Source of the DNA: a virus
Strand: one strand, 5' to 3'
DNA: 38,875 bases
Virus record (IMG/VR): IMGVR_UViG_3300025655_000100
Location: 1-38,875 of that record
Below the pieces are notes generated by a model that saw only the letters and a program-made list of their open reading frames with translations, was not told the DNA's origin and searched no databases. Both the position numbers and the translations under genes were made by a program. Positions 22,213-29,760 of the stretch are shown here, one piece after another (within the stretch, counting starts at the first letter, position 1; every line of letters starts with the position of its first letter).

Positions 22213-22898
22213 TTTCTAACACCTCCATATTCATCACGTAATAATTTCTGAATCTTGTTTGGTAATTGATCCATAAATACACGATCTTCTATATTTGGAT
22301 TGCAGAAGAATCCTATCTTTGCTAGAATCGTCATACAAGTTTCATCTAGTTCTAAGACACCTACTTCTGTATCCATTGTAATTTTTCTTACACCTTTTTG
22401 TGCAACTGTGCATAAGAAATTCCATTCATTCTTATCTCTAAAATGTTTTAATTTTCTTTGTTGGGATTGGTTTTTGTAATAACTTGTTCCCTTATCATCT
22501 ACCATGAATATATCATCTATGACATATCCACCTTTGATTTTTACTACACGATCTCCATAGGTATCAAGAATCTTTTCTAGTAATTCTATTCTATGTGCAG
22601 TATAGTAATGTTGTTTTACTAACTCAACAAAACCTGCCTCATTCTTATCCCTGATTAGTCTTGCTATTGCATTACCATCACGAACATTAATGATAACATT
22701 GTATAGATGACAATTAAAAATTCTGTCATCATAGGTTTCTTGAACTCTTATACCATCAGAAAATTCATAGAAGATTCTATTGCCATTGTAATGCTCTAGT
22801 TTCAATTCCATGTAATCATCTTTACTGACAGTAAAGACCTTGCTATTACGCATGACGATATACACGCCATCACGTTTATCTAATACTTGATATTCCAT
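22209..22898 (-). CDS. Partner protein of the GHKL ATPase, unknown function (229 aa)
   Basis: AAGGAGGT precedes the ATG, and the gene begins only 2 bases after the GHKL ATPase stop. The N-terminal 90 residues are beta-rich (QVLDKRDGVYIVMRNSKVFTV, RIFYEFSDGIRVQ). A helical segment (RIELLEKILDTYGD) and a mixed C-terminal domain with several aromatic residues follow. No family recognised. Tight coupling suggests a complex with the ATPase. Confidence 0.5.
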   Translation of the reverse strand: MEYQVLDKRDGVYIVMRNSKVFTVSKDDYMELKLEHYNGNRIFYEFSDGIRVQETYDDRIFNCHLYNVIINVRDGNAIARLIRDKNEAGFVELVKQHYYTAHRIELLEKILDTYGDRVVKIKGGYVIDDIFMVDDKGTSYYKNQSQQRKLKHFRDKNEWNFLCTVAQKGVRKITMDTEVGVLELDETCMTILAKIGFFCNPNIEDRVFMDQLPNKIQKLLRDEYGGVRK

Positions 22899-22900
22899 AT

Positions 22901-25162
22901 CTATACCTCCTTCTCAACATAGTTGAGTAATGTATCTGCAAAAGATTCTACCTTATCATCATTGTTATGTATTGCTTTAAGATAAATTTCTTTTACATCT
23001 TTAGGTAATGCAAGACATACTTTATGTATGTATGGTATTCTTTCATATTTATCTTTGATACGATAATCAAGATTAAACATCTCGGCAATCATAATATTTA
23101 ATTCGTTATCTATATCTTTTATACCATGATCTACATTCATGATAAATGCCTCATTACTACCATCAACAAATACATAAAAGTTTCTTAACTCATATTGTTG
23201 TAAAATTTCTGACAACTCTTTTTGTTTTTCTTTATCAGAACATACGATTGTGTTATGATAACCATATCCTAACTTTTTTTCCTCAATATCTTTTAGTTTT
23301 AATTTGCCTTTAGATGTGTAGTATTCTTTTTCATTCATCTTCTTTTCCAATTCACTTATTGTTGGAATTATAGATGAAATTTTCTTGTTGCCTTTCATAA
23401 TGACACAATCATAATAACTACTGAGATAACTACTGTATTTGCTAAAAGAAGATGATGTGTCCATTTGTATCATGTTTGTTGAACTAGCATTGTCGTTTAG
23501 TTCTTTTATTGTGGTTGAGTAATAACTCTTATAACCCTCCATTCCAAAAGTTCTTAAACTATAACAATCATTAGGCTTCCACAAACGAATGGGAACATTT
23601 AGTGAGTGAGAATCTTGTTTTGATACACTGCTATTTTTAGAAGAACCTAGTGTCTTTACCTTGTGTTCTTTTATATATGATTCTCCTAGAATACCACCTA
23701 CACTTTGAATCAACTCAAGCATTTCAGTATATCTTGTTTCATTGAAAGTTCTTGGTGTGATTCTAATAAATTGTAGTTTAGATGAATCCATTCCTTTTAC
23801 ATCTACTAGATGTCTTTCTAATCTTTCTATTGTATCTGATTTAAGAGATTTCAATGCGATAATTTGCTTACCCTCTTTGAGCAATTCTCTCAACTTAACT
23901 CTAAAACGTTGAGTGTCGAAATAATGTCCTAAAATATTTACAACATTATGCATTCTATTAAATTCTTCTTCACTAAATGCCTCTTTAAATGAATGAATGT
24001 ATTCTAACATTGGTTTGTTTAATGATGTCATGTATTCATCTATTGATGTAATGATTATATCAGTAAAGAATGTTGGTAATTGTTTATCAAATTCTTCTTG
24101 TAATGATACCATTGATTCATCTTTCATTCTATCTCTATCAGCAGTAGGCATGAACTTTCTTTCATTCTTGATGTTTAGATAGTATGTTGCAAATGGTATA
24201 CGTGTATCGAATCTCATTGCAATAGGAGTATTTACTAGGTTGAGAGAACATTCAGTTGTAGAACCATAATGATATTTGACTAATCTTTCAGCGTTGTATC
24301 TAGGATTCTTTTCAAATGCTATGATACCAAAGAACTCCATATCATCATTGTCAATGTGAACTTCTTTATACCAACTTACTTTCGCATCAGGATTTGGTAA
24401 TGAAACAAATTGATCTCTACACCAATTTATGCATGAATTATATACATCACATTCTATTTCTTCTGTAACAGAATATACATCATCGCTGTCATCACTCACA
24501 ATAACACTAATTGTGGTATCAACGTTTGAGAATCTTGCACAATCTTTTACCTTGTCAATGATTCTATCTCCTATAACACCATCTTTGTATGTAAGAGTAA
24601 TCTTTGTGCCATAGGTATCTCTATCAGGTTTGGGTAGAATCTTGAAATCAATACCTCTATCTCCTAGAAATGCAAACTGTTGGTTATCTTCTCTAGCATA
24701 GGTTTCTACTGTAATGACTTCTGATAGGGTGGTATAAGAAGCAAAACCCATACCAAACATACCAATCTCATCTCCACCTTGAACATTACCAGATACACCT
24801 AACTTTCTAAATACCTTATCAAAGATACGAACAGATATACCTAGAGAATCAACACCCTCAATACTAAATGTTCTATTGTCCTTATCAACTATGACATGAA
24901 CTTTAGGTCTAGCATTATATAACTTTCTAGCCTGACGACAGGCACGATACTCATTGTTGATTAACTCTCTAACGCCTGATTCATAATTGCTATAAATCTC
25001 ATGTGAGATACGCTGAATAATAACATCATTGTCCAACTGAACACGAATAGTATTACCCTCTTTTAGCAAATTAAGATCAGTGTTATAATCTGTTCCATCT
25101 ATTTGGAGATCTTTTTTCTCCATTAATATTGGTCTATAAAATTCATCATTTTGTTCTGACAT
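22901..25162 (-). CDS. GHKL-fold ATPase (Hsp90/TopoVIB-like), 753 aa
   Basis: AGGAGG lies 8 bases before the ATG at 25162. The N-terminal ATPase has an N-box VRELINNEYRACRQA (E66, N70), a G1 region GVDSLGIS (D105) and a G2 loop IGMFGMGFASYTTLS (133-146), then the KITLTY strand carrying a T residue typical of the ATP-lid end. G1 lacks the first Gly of the canonical DxGxG. A transducer-like domain with a 'NERKFMPTADRDRM' stretch follows, then 350 residues of mostly helical sequence with a Ser/Tyr-rich linker. Canonical TopoVIB is about 530 residues and needs a TopoVIA partner, not seen here. A virus-specific GHKL motor or chaperone is likely. Confidence 0.75.
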   Translation of the reverse strand: MSEQNDEFYRPILMEKKDLQIDGTDYNTDLNLLKEGNTIRVQLDNDVIIQRISHEIYSNYESGVRELINNEYRACRQARKLYNARPKVHVIVDKDNRTFSIEGVDSLGISVRIFDKVFRKLGVSGNVQGGDEIGMFGMGFASYTTLSEVITVETYAREDNQQFAFLGDRGIDFKILPKPDRDTYGTKITLTYKDGVIGDRIIDKVKDCARFSNVDTTISVIVSDDSDDVYSVTEEIECDVYNSCINWCRDQFVSLPNPDAKVSWYKEVHIDNDDMEFFGIIAFEKNPRYNAERLVKYHYGSTTECSLNLVNTPIAMRFDTRIPFATYYLNIKNERKFMPTADRDRMKDESMVSLQEEFDKQLPTFFTDIIITSIDEYMTSLNKPMLEYIHSFKEAFSEEEFNRMHNVVNILGHYFDTQRFRVKLRELLKEGKQIIALKSLKSDTIERLERHLVDVKGMDSSKLQFIRITPRTFNETRYTEMLELIQSVGGILGESYIKEHKVKTLGSSKNSSVSKQDSHSLNVPIRLWKPNDCYSLRTFGMEGYKSYYSTTIKELNDNASSTNMIQMDTSSSFSKYSSYLSSYYDCVIMKGNKKISSIIPTISELEKKMNEKEYYTSKGKLKLKDIEEKKLGYGYHNTIVCSDKEKQKELSEILQQYELRNFYVFVDGSNEAFIMNVDHGIKDIDNELNIMIAEMFNLDYRIKDKYERIPYIHKVCLALPKDVKEIYLKAIHNNDDKVESFADTLLNYVEKEV

Positions 25163-25174
25163 ATTAAACACCTC

Positions 25175-25324
25175 CTAATCTAAATCGTATTTTAGTTCTT
25201 GATATTCAGGATTATATACTTCTGCATTGTATTCATCTGCATACTCGTTTAACCAATCCTTGAAGTATCTTTCAATAAAATTACTCCAAATGAATAGTCT
25301 TATACTATGTGTTAGTGATCGCAT
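25175..25324 (-). CDS. Small helical aromatic protein (49 aa)
   Basis: The ATG at 25324 overlaps the preceding zinc-ribbon gene by 20 bases; earlier starts in this frame would run deeper into it. MRSLTHSIRLFIWSNFIERYF is followed by acidic Tyr-rich sequence (EYADEYNAEVYNPEYQ). Its last codons lie next to the GGAGG of the GHKL gene. No function assigned. Confidence 0.4.
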   Translation of the reverse strand: MRSLTHSIRLFIWSNFIERYFKDWLNEYADEYNAEVYNPEYQELKYDLD

Positions 25325-25451
25325 AGTTATCTTTAGTACATTTCTTGCAGATATACTGCGTAAGCTTTCCTGTTCCAACTACTAAATCCTTATGTCTAAT
25401 GGTCTTTTCTTTACCACAGATATAACAATTAAATGCTCGTCTTTTAATCAT
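25305..25451 (-). CDS. Mini zinc-ribbon protein (48 aa)
   Basis: FNCYICGKEKTIRHKD ... YICKKCTKDNY: CxxC-x23-CxxC with a basic loop, a standard zinc ribbon. It directly follows the 86-residue gene at 25464. Nucleic-acid or protein binding is likely. Confidence 0.55.
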   Translation of the reverse strand: MIKRRAFNCYICGKEKTIRHKDLVVGTGKLTQYICKKCTKDNYAITNT

Positions 25452-25463
25452 AATAAAAAAAGA

Positions 25464-25724
25464 TTAGCCACCAGCTACTGCTGGTATGCCAACTAACTGT
25501 TGTTTTGAATCCCTAACTAATTCTGCATTAGCTGGAATTTGTGCGTTAAGTTGATTGCCAATTCTAATAAATTGTCCATCTAATTCAGCAAGAATTACAG
25601 CAAAAGTTTTTGCGTGTAATTTATCTGAAGCAGATAATTTACTAGATAAGGCTACTAACTCAACGTTAGTTAATTCATTACTATCTTTAGCAGATAGTAT
25701 TCTACTGTCAATTTTACAAGACAT
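25464..25724 (-). CDS. Small helical protein at the head of the leftward operon (86 aa)
   Basis: MSCKIDSRILSAKDSNELTNVELVALSSKLSAS... is low in aromatics and rich in Ala, Leu and Ser: helical with a Gln/Asn-rich second half and a GIPAVAGG tail. AGGAGG lies nine bases before the ATG. A TATA-like box lies about 35 bases upstream. No family recognised. Confidence 0.5.
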   Translation of the reverse strand: MSCKIDSRILSAKDSNELTNVELVALSSKLSASDKLHAKTFAVILAELDGQFIRIGNQLNAQIPANAELVRDSKQQLVGIPAVAGG

Positions 25725-25754
25725 TATAATACACCTCCTATTATAACCATTAGG

Positions 25755-25766
25755 TTATTTATATAT
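25755..25766 (-). promoter_or_regulatory. TATA box, probable promoter of the large leftward operon
   Basis: On the minus strand this reads ATATATAAATAA, followed by a few GC bases and then AGGAGG. The predicted transcription start falls near 25735, at the edge of the ribosome site. The roughly 100-bp gap before the gene at 25817 also holds a hairpin-forming GTTTCGGGAAAC. Confidence 0.45.
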
Positions 25767-25816
25767 GACGTGGCTCAGTTTCCCGAAACCACTCTATCAC
25801 ATTTGGAAGCAGGGCT

Positions 25817-26335
25817 TTATAAATCTTTGCTGGTTTTGACTTTCAGAAATTTTGGTTTGTTGCGTTTTGTATATTGAAGTATGTGTTGTTTATTAGTTCT
25901 GTAATAGTTTTGGTAGGAATATATAACATTGCTAAACCTATTATTACTGCTATCAATCTTTACTTCATCAGGCATAGCCCTAGCGAATGGCGTTAAACCA
26001 ATATCAGGTATGTTAGGCATAGGTAAATTACCAATAGCATTATATGATTTGTGATTGTCTACTTTATTATACCTGTATTTATATTCCTTGTTTAGTTCTT
26101 CAACGAGTGATAGTAACCATTTGTAATTGCCTAGACTATCTCTAATCCATTTATTACATGGGTGGTTTTTATGTGTCATCTTATATGGTATCTCATAATT
26201 TACTTGTTTGTTAGGCATAAGATGATGAGTAGTGCATACCATTTGTGCTGATTCTAGTATCATCTTTACAACGTGCTTATCACAATGCCACCTAGCACAC
26301 TCTTTGGGAGAGAGAGATAAAGCAAAAATATTCAT
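25817..26335 (-). CDS. Conserved phage protein with 'CDKHVVKMILE' signature (172 aa)
   Basis: Opening MNIFALSLSPKECARWHCDKHVVKMILESAQMV, then HPCNKWIRDSLGNYKWLLSLVEELNKEYKYRYNK with an H-rich stretch, matches a family common in tailed phages. Members are sometimes compared with pyrimidine-dimer glycosylases because of their helical fold and conserved His/Glu residues. That enzymatic role is not shown by anything visible here. The ATG overlaps the upstream mini-gene. All conserved blocks are present. Confidence 0.55.
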   Translation of the reverse strand: MNIFALSLSPKECARWHCDKHVVKMILESAQMVCTTHHLMPNKQVNYEIPYKMTHKNHPCNKWIRDSLGNYKWLLSLVEELNKEYKYRYNKVDNHKSYNAIGNLPMPNIPDIGLTPFARAMPDEVKIDSSNNRFSNVIYSYQNYYRTNKQHILQYTKRNKPKFLKVKTSKDL

Positions 26336-26442
26336 ATCTCTAACTCCAATACTTCCATTATGAAATCGTCAGGGTGTATATTCCTATCACGACAAAAGTC
26401 TATGAACTCTTGCTGTAATTTCTCTCTATCTTCTTCGGTCAT
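26332..26442 (-). CDS. Small acidic helical protein (36 aa)
   Basis: GGAGGTGGAAAT before the ATG and an ATGA overlap with the next gene. MTEEDREKLQQEFIDFCRD then HPDDFIMEVLELEI: two short acidic helices. Probably an expressed mini-protein; function unknown. Confidence 0.45.
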   Translation of the reverse strand: MTEEDREKLQQEFIDFCRDRNIHPDDFIMEVLELEI

Positions 26443-26461
26443 ATTTCCACCTCCTAAAAAA

Positions 26462-26668
26462 TTAAGATGATAGGATATACCTATCTCTTAAACCTTTTAT
26501 ATACTTGTTGAAACAATGTGTGGTATTAATGGTTTCTTGAAACTCACTAACAACACCATCATATTTCATTGGCAAATTACTCATGCCAAACTTCTCTCTA
26601 TATATATTAGAGATTTCGTTAGCCCTGTAATACAGGTCTATACGTTTGTTTATATCTTCTGTGGTCAT
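26462..26668 (-). CDS. Small helical protein (68 aa)
   Basis: GGAGGTGTTGTAAT before the ATG. MTTEDINKRIDLYYRANEISN... is helical with Tyr-rich surfaces and no visible motif. It starts 1 base after the preceding stop, so it is co-translated with the basic protein upstream. Confidence 0.45.
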   Translation of the reverse strand: MTTEDINKRIDLYYRANEISNIYREKFGMSNLPMKYDGVVSEFQETINTTHCFNKYIKGLRDRYILSS

Positions 26669-26669
26669 A

Positions 26670-27161
26670 TTACAACACCTCCTTTAATGGTATATGAATA
26701 CGCTGTCCATTGAGAACTTTTGGTTCTTGCTTTATGGTTTCAGGAACGCGTAGATTATATCTCTTTGATTTTGAGATATGGTATTTTGATTTGGTTCTGT
26801 CAACTACGAACTGTAATTTAGATACCAATTTACGTGTTGCTGAGTTAGGCTTGTCGTTCTTATGTGTCTTGATGAATCGTATGAGTTTCTCATACTGTGC
26901 AATAACATATTGCTCATCTTTACTAGGTAGACCATGTCGCATGACGTGGTTCATTTTACCATCACTCGATATACCTTTTGGATATATATCCATCAGGTTA
27001 CGATAAGCCTGTATAATACGCTTGACGTATTTAGGATTTGAGTATTTACGTTGTAAATACGTATCACGAGATATTTGCCTTTGAATATCTCCAATAGTTC
27101 TACCTCTAAAAAATCTGGTATTACTATTTCTATTTGCATTCTGATGTTGAGATTGCAACAA
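26670..27161 (-). CDS. Basic helical protein of unknown function (163 aa)
   Basis: TTG start (two consecutive TTG codons), with CTTTTATT about 22 bases upstream. Strongly basic throughout (GRTIGDIQRQISRDTYLQRKY, RKLVSKLQFVVDRTKSKYHISKSKRYN), with a Tyr-rich helical middle, and ends IHIPLKEVL. This composition fits a nucleic-acid-binding protein. It heads the second leftward transcript group beside the long noncoding region. No family recognised. Confidence 0.5.
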   Translation of the reverse strand: MLQSQHQNANRNSNTRFFRGRTIGDIQRQISRDTYLQRKYSNPKYVKRIIQAYRNLMDIYPKGISSDGKMNHVMRHGLPSKDEQYVIAQYEKLIRFIKTHKNDKPNSATRKLVSKLQFVVDRTKSKYHISKSKRYNLRVPETIKQEPKVLNGQRIHIPLKEVL

Positions 27162-27744
27162 AACTCAATTTTTTTTGTGGAATAAAAGCATTTCCCAACA
27201 AAACACCGTTGGAAAGGTGGGAGAATACATAAATAAAATACACATAGACATACTTATCCAATAAATATACTATCTAATCTAATATATACCATAATACGAG
27301 GTGGGAAAGTAATAAAAATACCTACATAACCACATACAATAACCTAGTAATAACCCTAATAGAAACACTAATTGTCATATATACTTCTTATTTGTTTTAC
27401 TCTTTAGGCACGACTATAACACCCTAACTCTAGCCACCTATATATAAATCCTACTAAATAATTATTTTTAAGATACAAATATATATGGGCAATATTAGGC
27501 ACGAAATAGATAGATATATATAACCCTGCTTAAGTGTACAACTTAATCACTTATAGTAAGACTTTAGTTTATATACTTAATATTATAAGTAGACTTATAT
27601 ACTTAGTGTACAACTTAAGTAAGTGAAACTAAGTGGCATCAATGCCGAGTTATCCTCTCGCTGTAAGTATTCACACTTTGTTAAGTGCTTATTCCTTATT
27701 CTAGCCACTTAGACAAAATTGATTAGTAAAAAGAAAAAAAGGGA
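27162..27744. other. AT-rich noncoding region with hairpins and repeats
   Basis: No supported gene was found in 580 bases. It contains a hairpin CCAAC/GTTGG (about 27196-27212), several TATA-like TATATA runs, two copies of the 9-mer GTACAACTT (27536-27544, 27608-27616), and a putative structured RNA at 27629-27712. It may be a control region together with 28105-28448. Confidence 0.5.
27629..27712 (+). ncRNA. Second putative structured RNA
   Basis: CTAAGTGGC (27629-27637) is perfectly complementary to GCCACTTAG (27704-27712), closing an 84-base domain. Inside are CACTT/AAGTG around a TGTT loop (27673-27686) with TAAG/CTTA below it, and a competing GGCAT/ATGCC hairpin. TTATATAC at 27593-27600 is about 30 bases upstream. 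GC content of the inner part is higher than the surroundings. Direction and expression are not proven; a plasmid-like control RNA or protein-binding site would also fit. Confidence 0.4.
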
Positions 27745-28104
27745 TTAAATCCCTGTTGTATTGCCATAAGGCGTCATGGTTAATACGGCAATACCGTGTT
27801 TTTCCATGTCTTTTACGGCTTTTGTCCAATGCTCTTTTTTAATACCTTTGTTAAAGTATTTTCCAGATGGAAAGGCATAACCATTTGACTTTATCCAGCT
27901 TGTGAATTCTGGAGTTGTGAAACTAGTTATGTTATAGTTTCCTGCTTTGGACACACTAAAAACAATTTGACTCATGCCATCAGCCAATTTCTTAGTTAAT
28001 GGACTATATGTCTTATTGTTTGTTGGAGCTTTTTTCGCATTGTTCAATTCTTGTTGAAGTCTTGCAATTTCTTGCTCCATGTCTTTTTTTGTCATTTTTG
28101 TCAT
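27745..28104 (-). CDS. Coiled-coil protein of unknown function (119 aa)
   Basis: The N terminus MTKMTKKDMEQEIARLQQELNNAKK is a two- to three-heptad coiled coil. Residues 40-119 form a compact mixed domain with aromatic pairs (NYNITSFTTPEFTSWIKSNGY, KEHWTKAVKDMEKHG, AVLTMTPYG). GTTATATATAC is centred about 29 bases before the ATG, so this is a leaderless gene reading away from the candidate origin. No family recognised. A DNA-binding or origin-binding role is possible because of location only. Confidence 0.5.
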   Translation of the reverse strand: MTKMTKKDMEQEIARLQQELNNAKKAPTNNKTYSPLTKKLADGMSQIVFSVSKAGNYNITSFTTPEFTSWIKSNGYAFPSGKYFNKGIKKEHWTKAVKDMEKHGIAVLTMTPYGNTTGI

Positions 28105-28191
28105 TACCTACCTAATCTCACGCTTTGTATATATAACTTGTCTATACGAACTATATAGTTCTATATAGTCAATATAGTTCCTATGTTTCTA

Positions 28192-28210
28192 GTACGGTAC
28201 GGTACGGTAC
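28192..28210 (+). repeat. Tandem GTACG repeats
   Basis: GTACG three times followed by GTAC, giving overlapping versions of the same GTACGGTAC iteron found at 28417-28447. Confidence 0.75.
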
Positions 28211-28416
28211 TGCATGGTGGCGTACAACTTATACACTTAGCGTACAACTTATAATATAATACTTTAAATAACTTATTTCTACTTAATTAAAAAAACCTCA
28301 ACTTAAAGGGGGAGAAATTAATATCAATAAAACTAACAATACTTACTATAATAAACTTAAAAAAATATACTTAATATATACTTATATACTTATACTTACC
28401 ATATATATATCTTTCG

Positions 28417-28447
28417 GTACGGTACTAGTACGGTACGAGTACGGTAC
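28417..28447 (+). repeat. Three 11-bp iterons (GTACGGTAC plus TA/GA)
   Basis: Exact GTACGGTAC copies at 28417-28425, 28428-28436 and 28439-28447, one per helical turn. All three are in the same orientation. Confidence 0.8.
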
Positions 28448-28448
28448 T

Positions 28449-28499
28449 AAAAAAAGGATATTTAACCTTTTCCCTACTTTTCATAGTAGGAAAAGGGTT
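28449..28499 (-). terminator. Hairpin plus T-run terminator of the leftward small gene
   Basis: AACC/GGTT, TTTTCC/GGAAAA and TACT/AGTA pair between 28464 and 28499, with two single-base bulges. On the minus strand the hairpin is followed by seven T bases (28449-28455). It lies just after the stop at 28506. The shape is like a bacterial intrinsic terminator. Confidence 0.5.
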
Positions 28500-28505
28500 G
28501 TGGAC

Positions 28506-28629
28506 TTAGTCAAATTCTGGGTCTAATTTGCCAAGTCCTAACTTTTTCCATTTTCTAATTGTTTGTTTTTTGTTCAATTTCTTTTATTTCCTTGTCAATT
28601 TCTTTTATCGATTTTTCGATTTCTGTCAT
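28506..28629 (-). pseudogene. Small coiled-coil gene broken by a one-base shift in an A6 run
   Basis: From ATG 28629 the frame reads MTEIEKSIKEIDKEIKEIEQK and then hits TAG soon after a run of six A (28566-28571 on the plus strand, T6). If one A is removed, the frame continues as QTIRKWKKLGLGKLDPEFD to a stop at 28506, giving a sensible 40-residue protein. This may be an assembly or sequencing slip, a recent mutation, or programmed +1 shifting. The run is not in the frame needed for a canonical -1 slippery heptamer. Confidence 0.5.
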
Positions 28630-28667
28630 TATCGTATTTTCGATTTCGTCAAAAATAGAAAAAAGGG

Positions 28668-29114
28668 TCAAGATTGGGATATCTCCCAACCGTGCTTTTT
28701 TGCGTGAGTTTTTGCAAGACCGTTTAGAGTAGTTCTGTTATGAAACACTCTTGTTTTTCCATCTTTCGTATTTGAAACTACAAAAAACTTTGTCGATTTG
28801 GCATATTTAATAAACTCGTCAATATTACCTTTGTCAGCATGTAAGAAGTCATTGTTTTTGTTTTTTGCAAAATAAATTTTGTTTCCGAATTTTTTACTTA
28901 CTTCGTCTTGTGTCATCTGTTTTGTTTTATTGTTAATTGATTCTGTGACTTTATCAGAATCAACTTTGGAATCATTAAAAAATTTAGATTCTAGTTTGGA
29001 TTTTTGGTTATTGAGTTTTTCAATTTTTGCATTGATTTTCTCAATTTTTCTAGTGGCAATTTTTTTGCCTAGTGCTGAAATTGGGTTAACAATTTCAAAT
29101 GTGATTTTTACCAT
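28668..29114 (-). CDS. Coiled-coil basic protein (148 aa)
   Basis: Residues 14-50 form a strong Lys-rich coiled coil (KKIATRKIEKINAKIEKLNNQ). The C-terminal 60 residues are a compact domain with alternating strands (KFFVVSNTKDGKTRVFHNRT) and a final helix LNGLAKTHAKKHGWEIS, reminiscent of small nucleic-acid-binding modules. CTTATTAT is about 26 bases before the ATG. No family recognised. Confidence 0.5.
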   Translation of the reverse strand: MVKITFEIVNPISALGKKIATRKIEKINAKIEKLNNQKSKLESKFFNDSKVDSDKVTESINNKTKQMTQDEVSKKFGNKIYFAKNKNNDFLHADKGNIDEFIKYAKSTKFFVVSNTKDGKTRVFHNRTTLNGLAKTHAKKHGWEISQS

Positions 29115-29239
29115 ATTTAGAGAAAGATATATTCATTATAATAAGCTTTCGTTTTTTTATTTTAGTATTTAAACCCCCATTTTTTGTCTATTATGATAAA
29201 ACGATTCTACATATAAATCTTTAAAATTTTGCAGACTTA

Positions 29240-29599
29240 GTGAAATTTTTGAAAAAAAATGAGCAATTCGAAACATTAATAAAGCGAAAATATCCTTCAC
29301 TTTTCATGCAAAAACAAACAACCGAATTAAACGCAGTGGCACAAGCCTACTGTGACAACTTCCCTGAGGCTTCAGCTACCAGAAACCTTTTAGATGGTTT
29401 CAACGGTGGTCATTTTTGTGAAGCCCTTAGAAGTGGAGATTTTGAGGAAGCAATCATGAGAGCAGATTCTAACAATTCCATGATTCTTTATTTCCTTAGT
29501 CACAAAAACCTCATGGGGTTTAGTGCATCTACACATGCATGGAATGTACTTGAGTCAAGAGCAATCCAATACATCAAAGAATCCAAAATGATTTATTAA
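29240..29599 (+). CDS. Helical protein of unknown function (119 aa)
   Basis: GTG start with CATATAAAT about 28 bases upstream. All-helical by eye (NEQFETLIKRKYPSLFMQKQ, AVAQAYCDNFPEAS, GFNGGHFCEALRSGDFEEA, ASTHAWNVLESRAIQYIKES). GC content is slightly higher than its flanks. A T-rich run at 29605-29624 follows the stop and is a likely archaeal terminator. No family recognised. Confidence 0.5.
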   Translation: MKFLKKNEQFETLIKRKYPSLFMQKQTTELNAVAQAYCDNFPEASATRNLLDGFNGGHFCEALRSGDFEEAIMRADSNNSMILYFLSHKNLMGFSASTHAWNVLESRAIQYIKESKMIY

Positions 29600-29604
29600 A
29601 ATCA

Positions 29605-29624
29605 TTTTTTTTATTTTTTTTAAA
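29605..29624 (+). terminator. T-rich archaeal-type terminator
   Basis: Two runs of eight T separated by TA/A lie 6 bases after the stop of the upstream gene. Archaeal transcription often ends at such runs without a hairpin. Confidence 0.4.
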
Positions 29625-29760
29625 AGTATTTTCACGAAGTTTGAAAATGGAAAACTGTCAGCTAAGTACTCAGAGAAAAAAACTCATTTTTGGCTTCTTC
29701 GGGGGGATACAAAAAAATAACAACTAAACTATAAATAATCACTAGTACAAATACCATCAC

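Larger units (their letters stand above)
28105..28448. other. Noncoding region with GTAC iterons, candidate replication origin
   Basis: AT-rich and without genes. At 28192-28210 are four head-to-tail copies of the 5-mer GTACG. At 28417-28447 are three copies of GTACGGTAC at exactly 11-bp spacing. Between them lie a perfect palindrome GAACTATATAGTTC (28148-28161), two GTACAACTT copies 20 bp apart (28222-28230, 28242-28250), and a long A/T-only-rich stretch (about 28250-28410) that could melt easily. Direct iterons plus an easily unwound region are typical of origins bound by an initiator. MCM is encoded elsewhere in the window. Confidence 0.5.

Noticed and set aside
22901-25162. Assignment as topoisomerase VI subunit B
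   Set aside because: Only the GHKL motifs are shared. Length, G1 box and absence of a TopoVIA gene argue against a simple TopoVIB.
28560-28575. Canonical -1 ribosomal frameshift (A AAA AAC)
   Set aside because: The run is not in the reading phase required for the slippery heptamer, and the productive shift would be +1.
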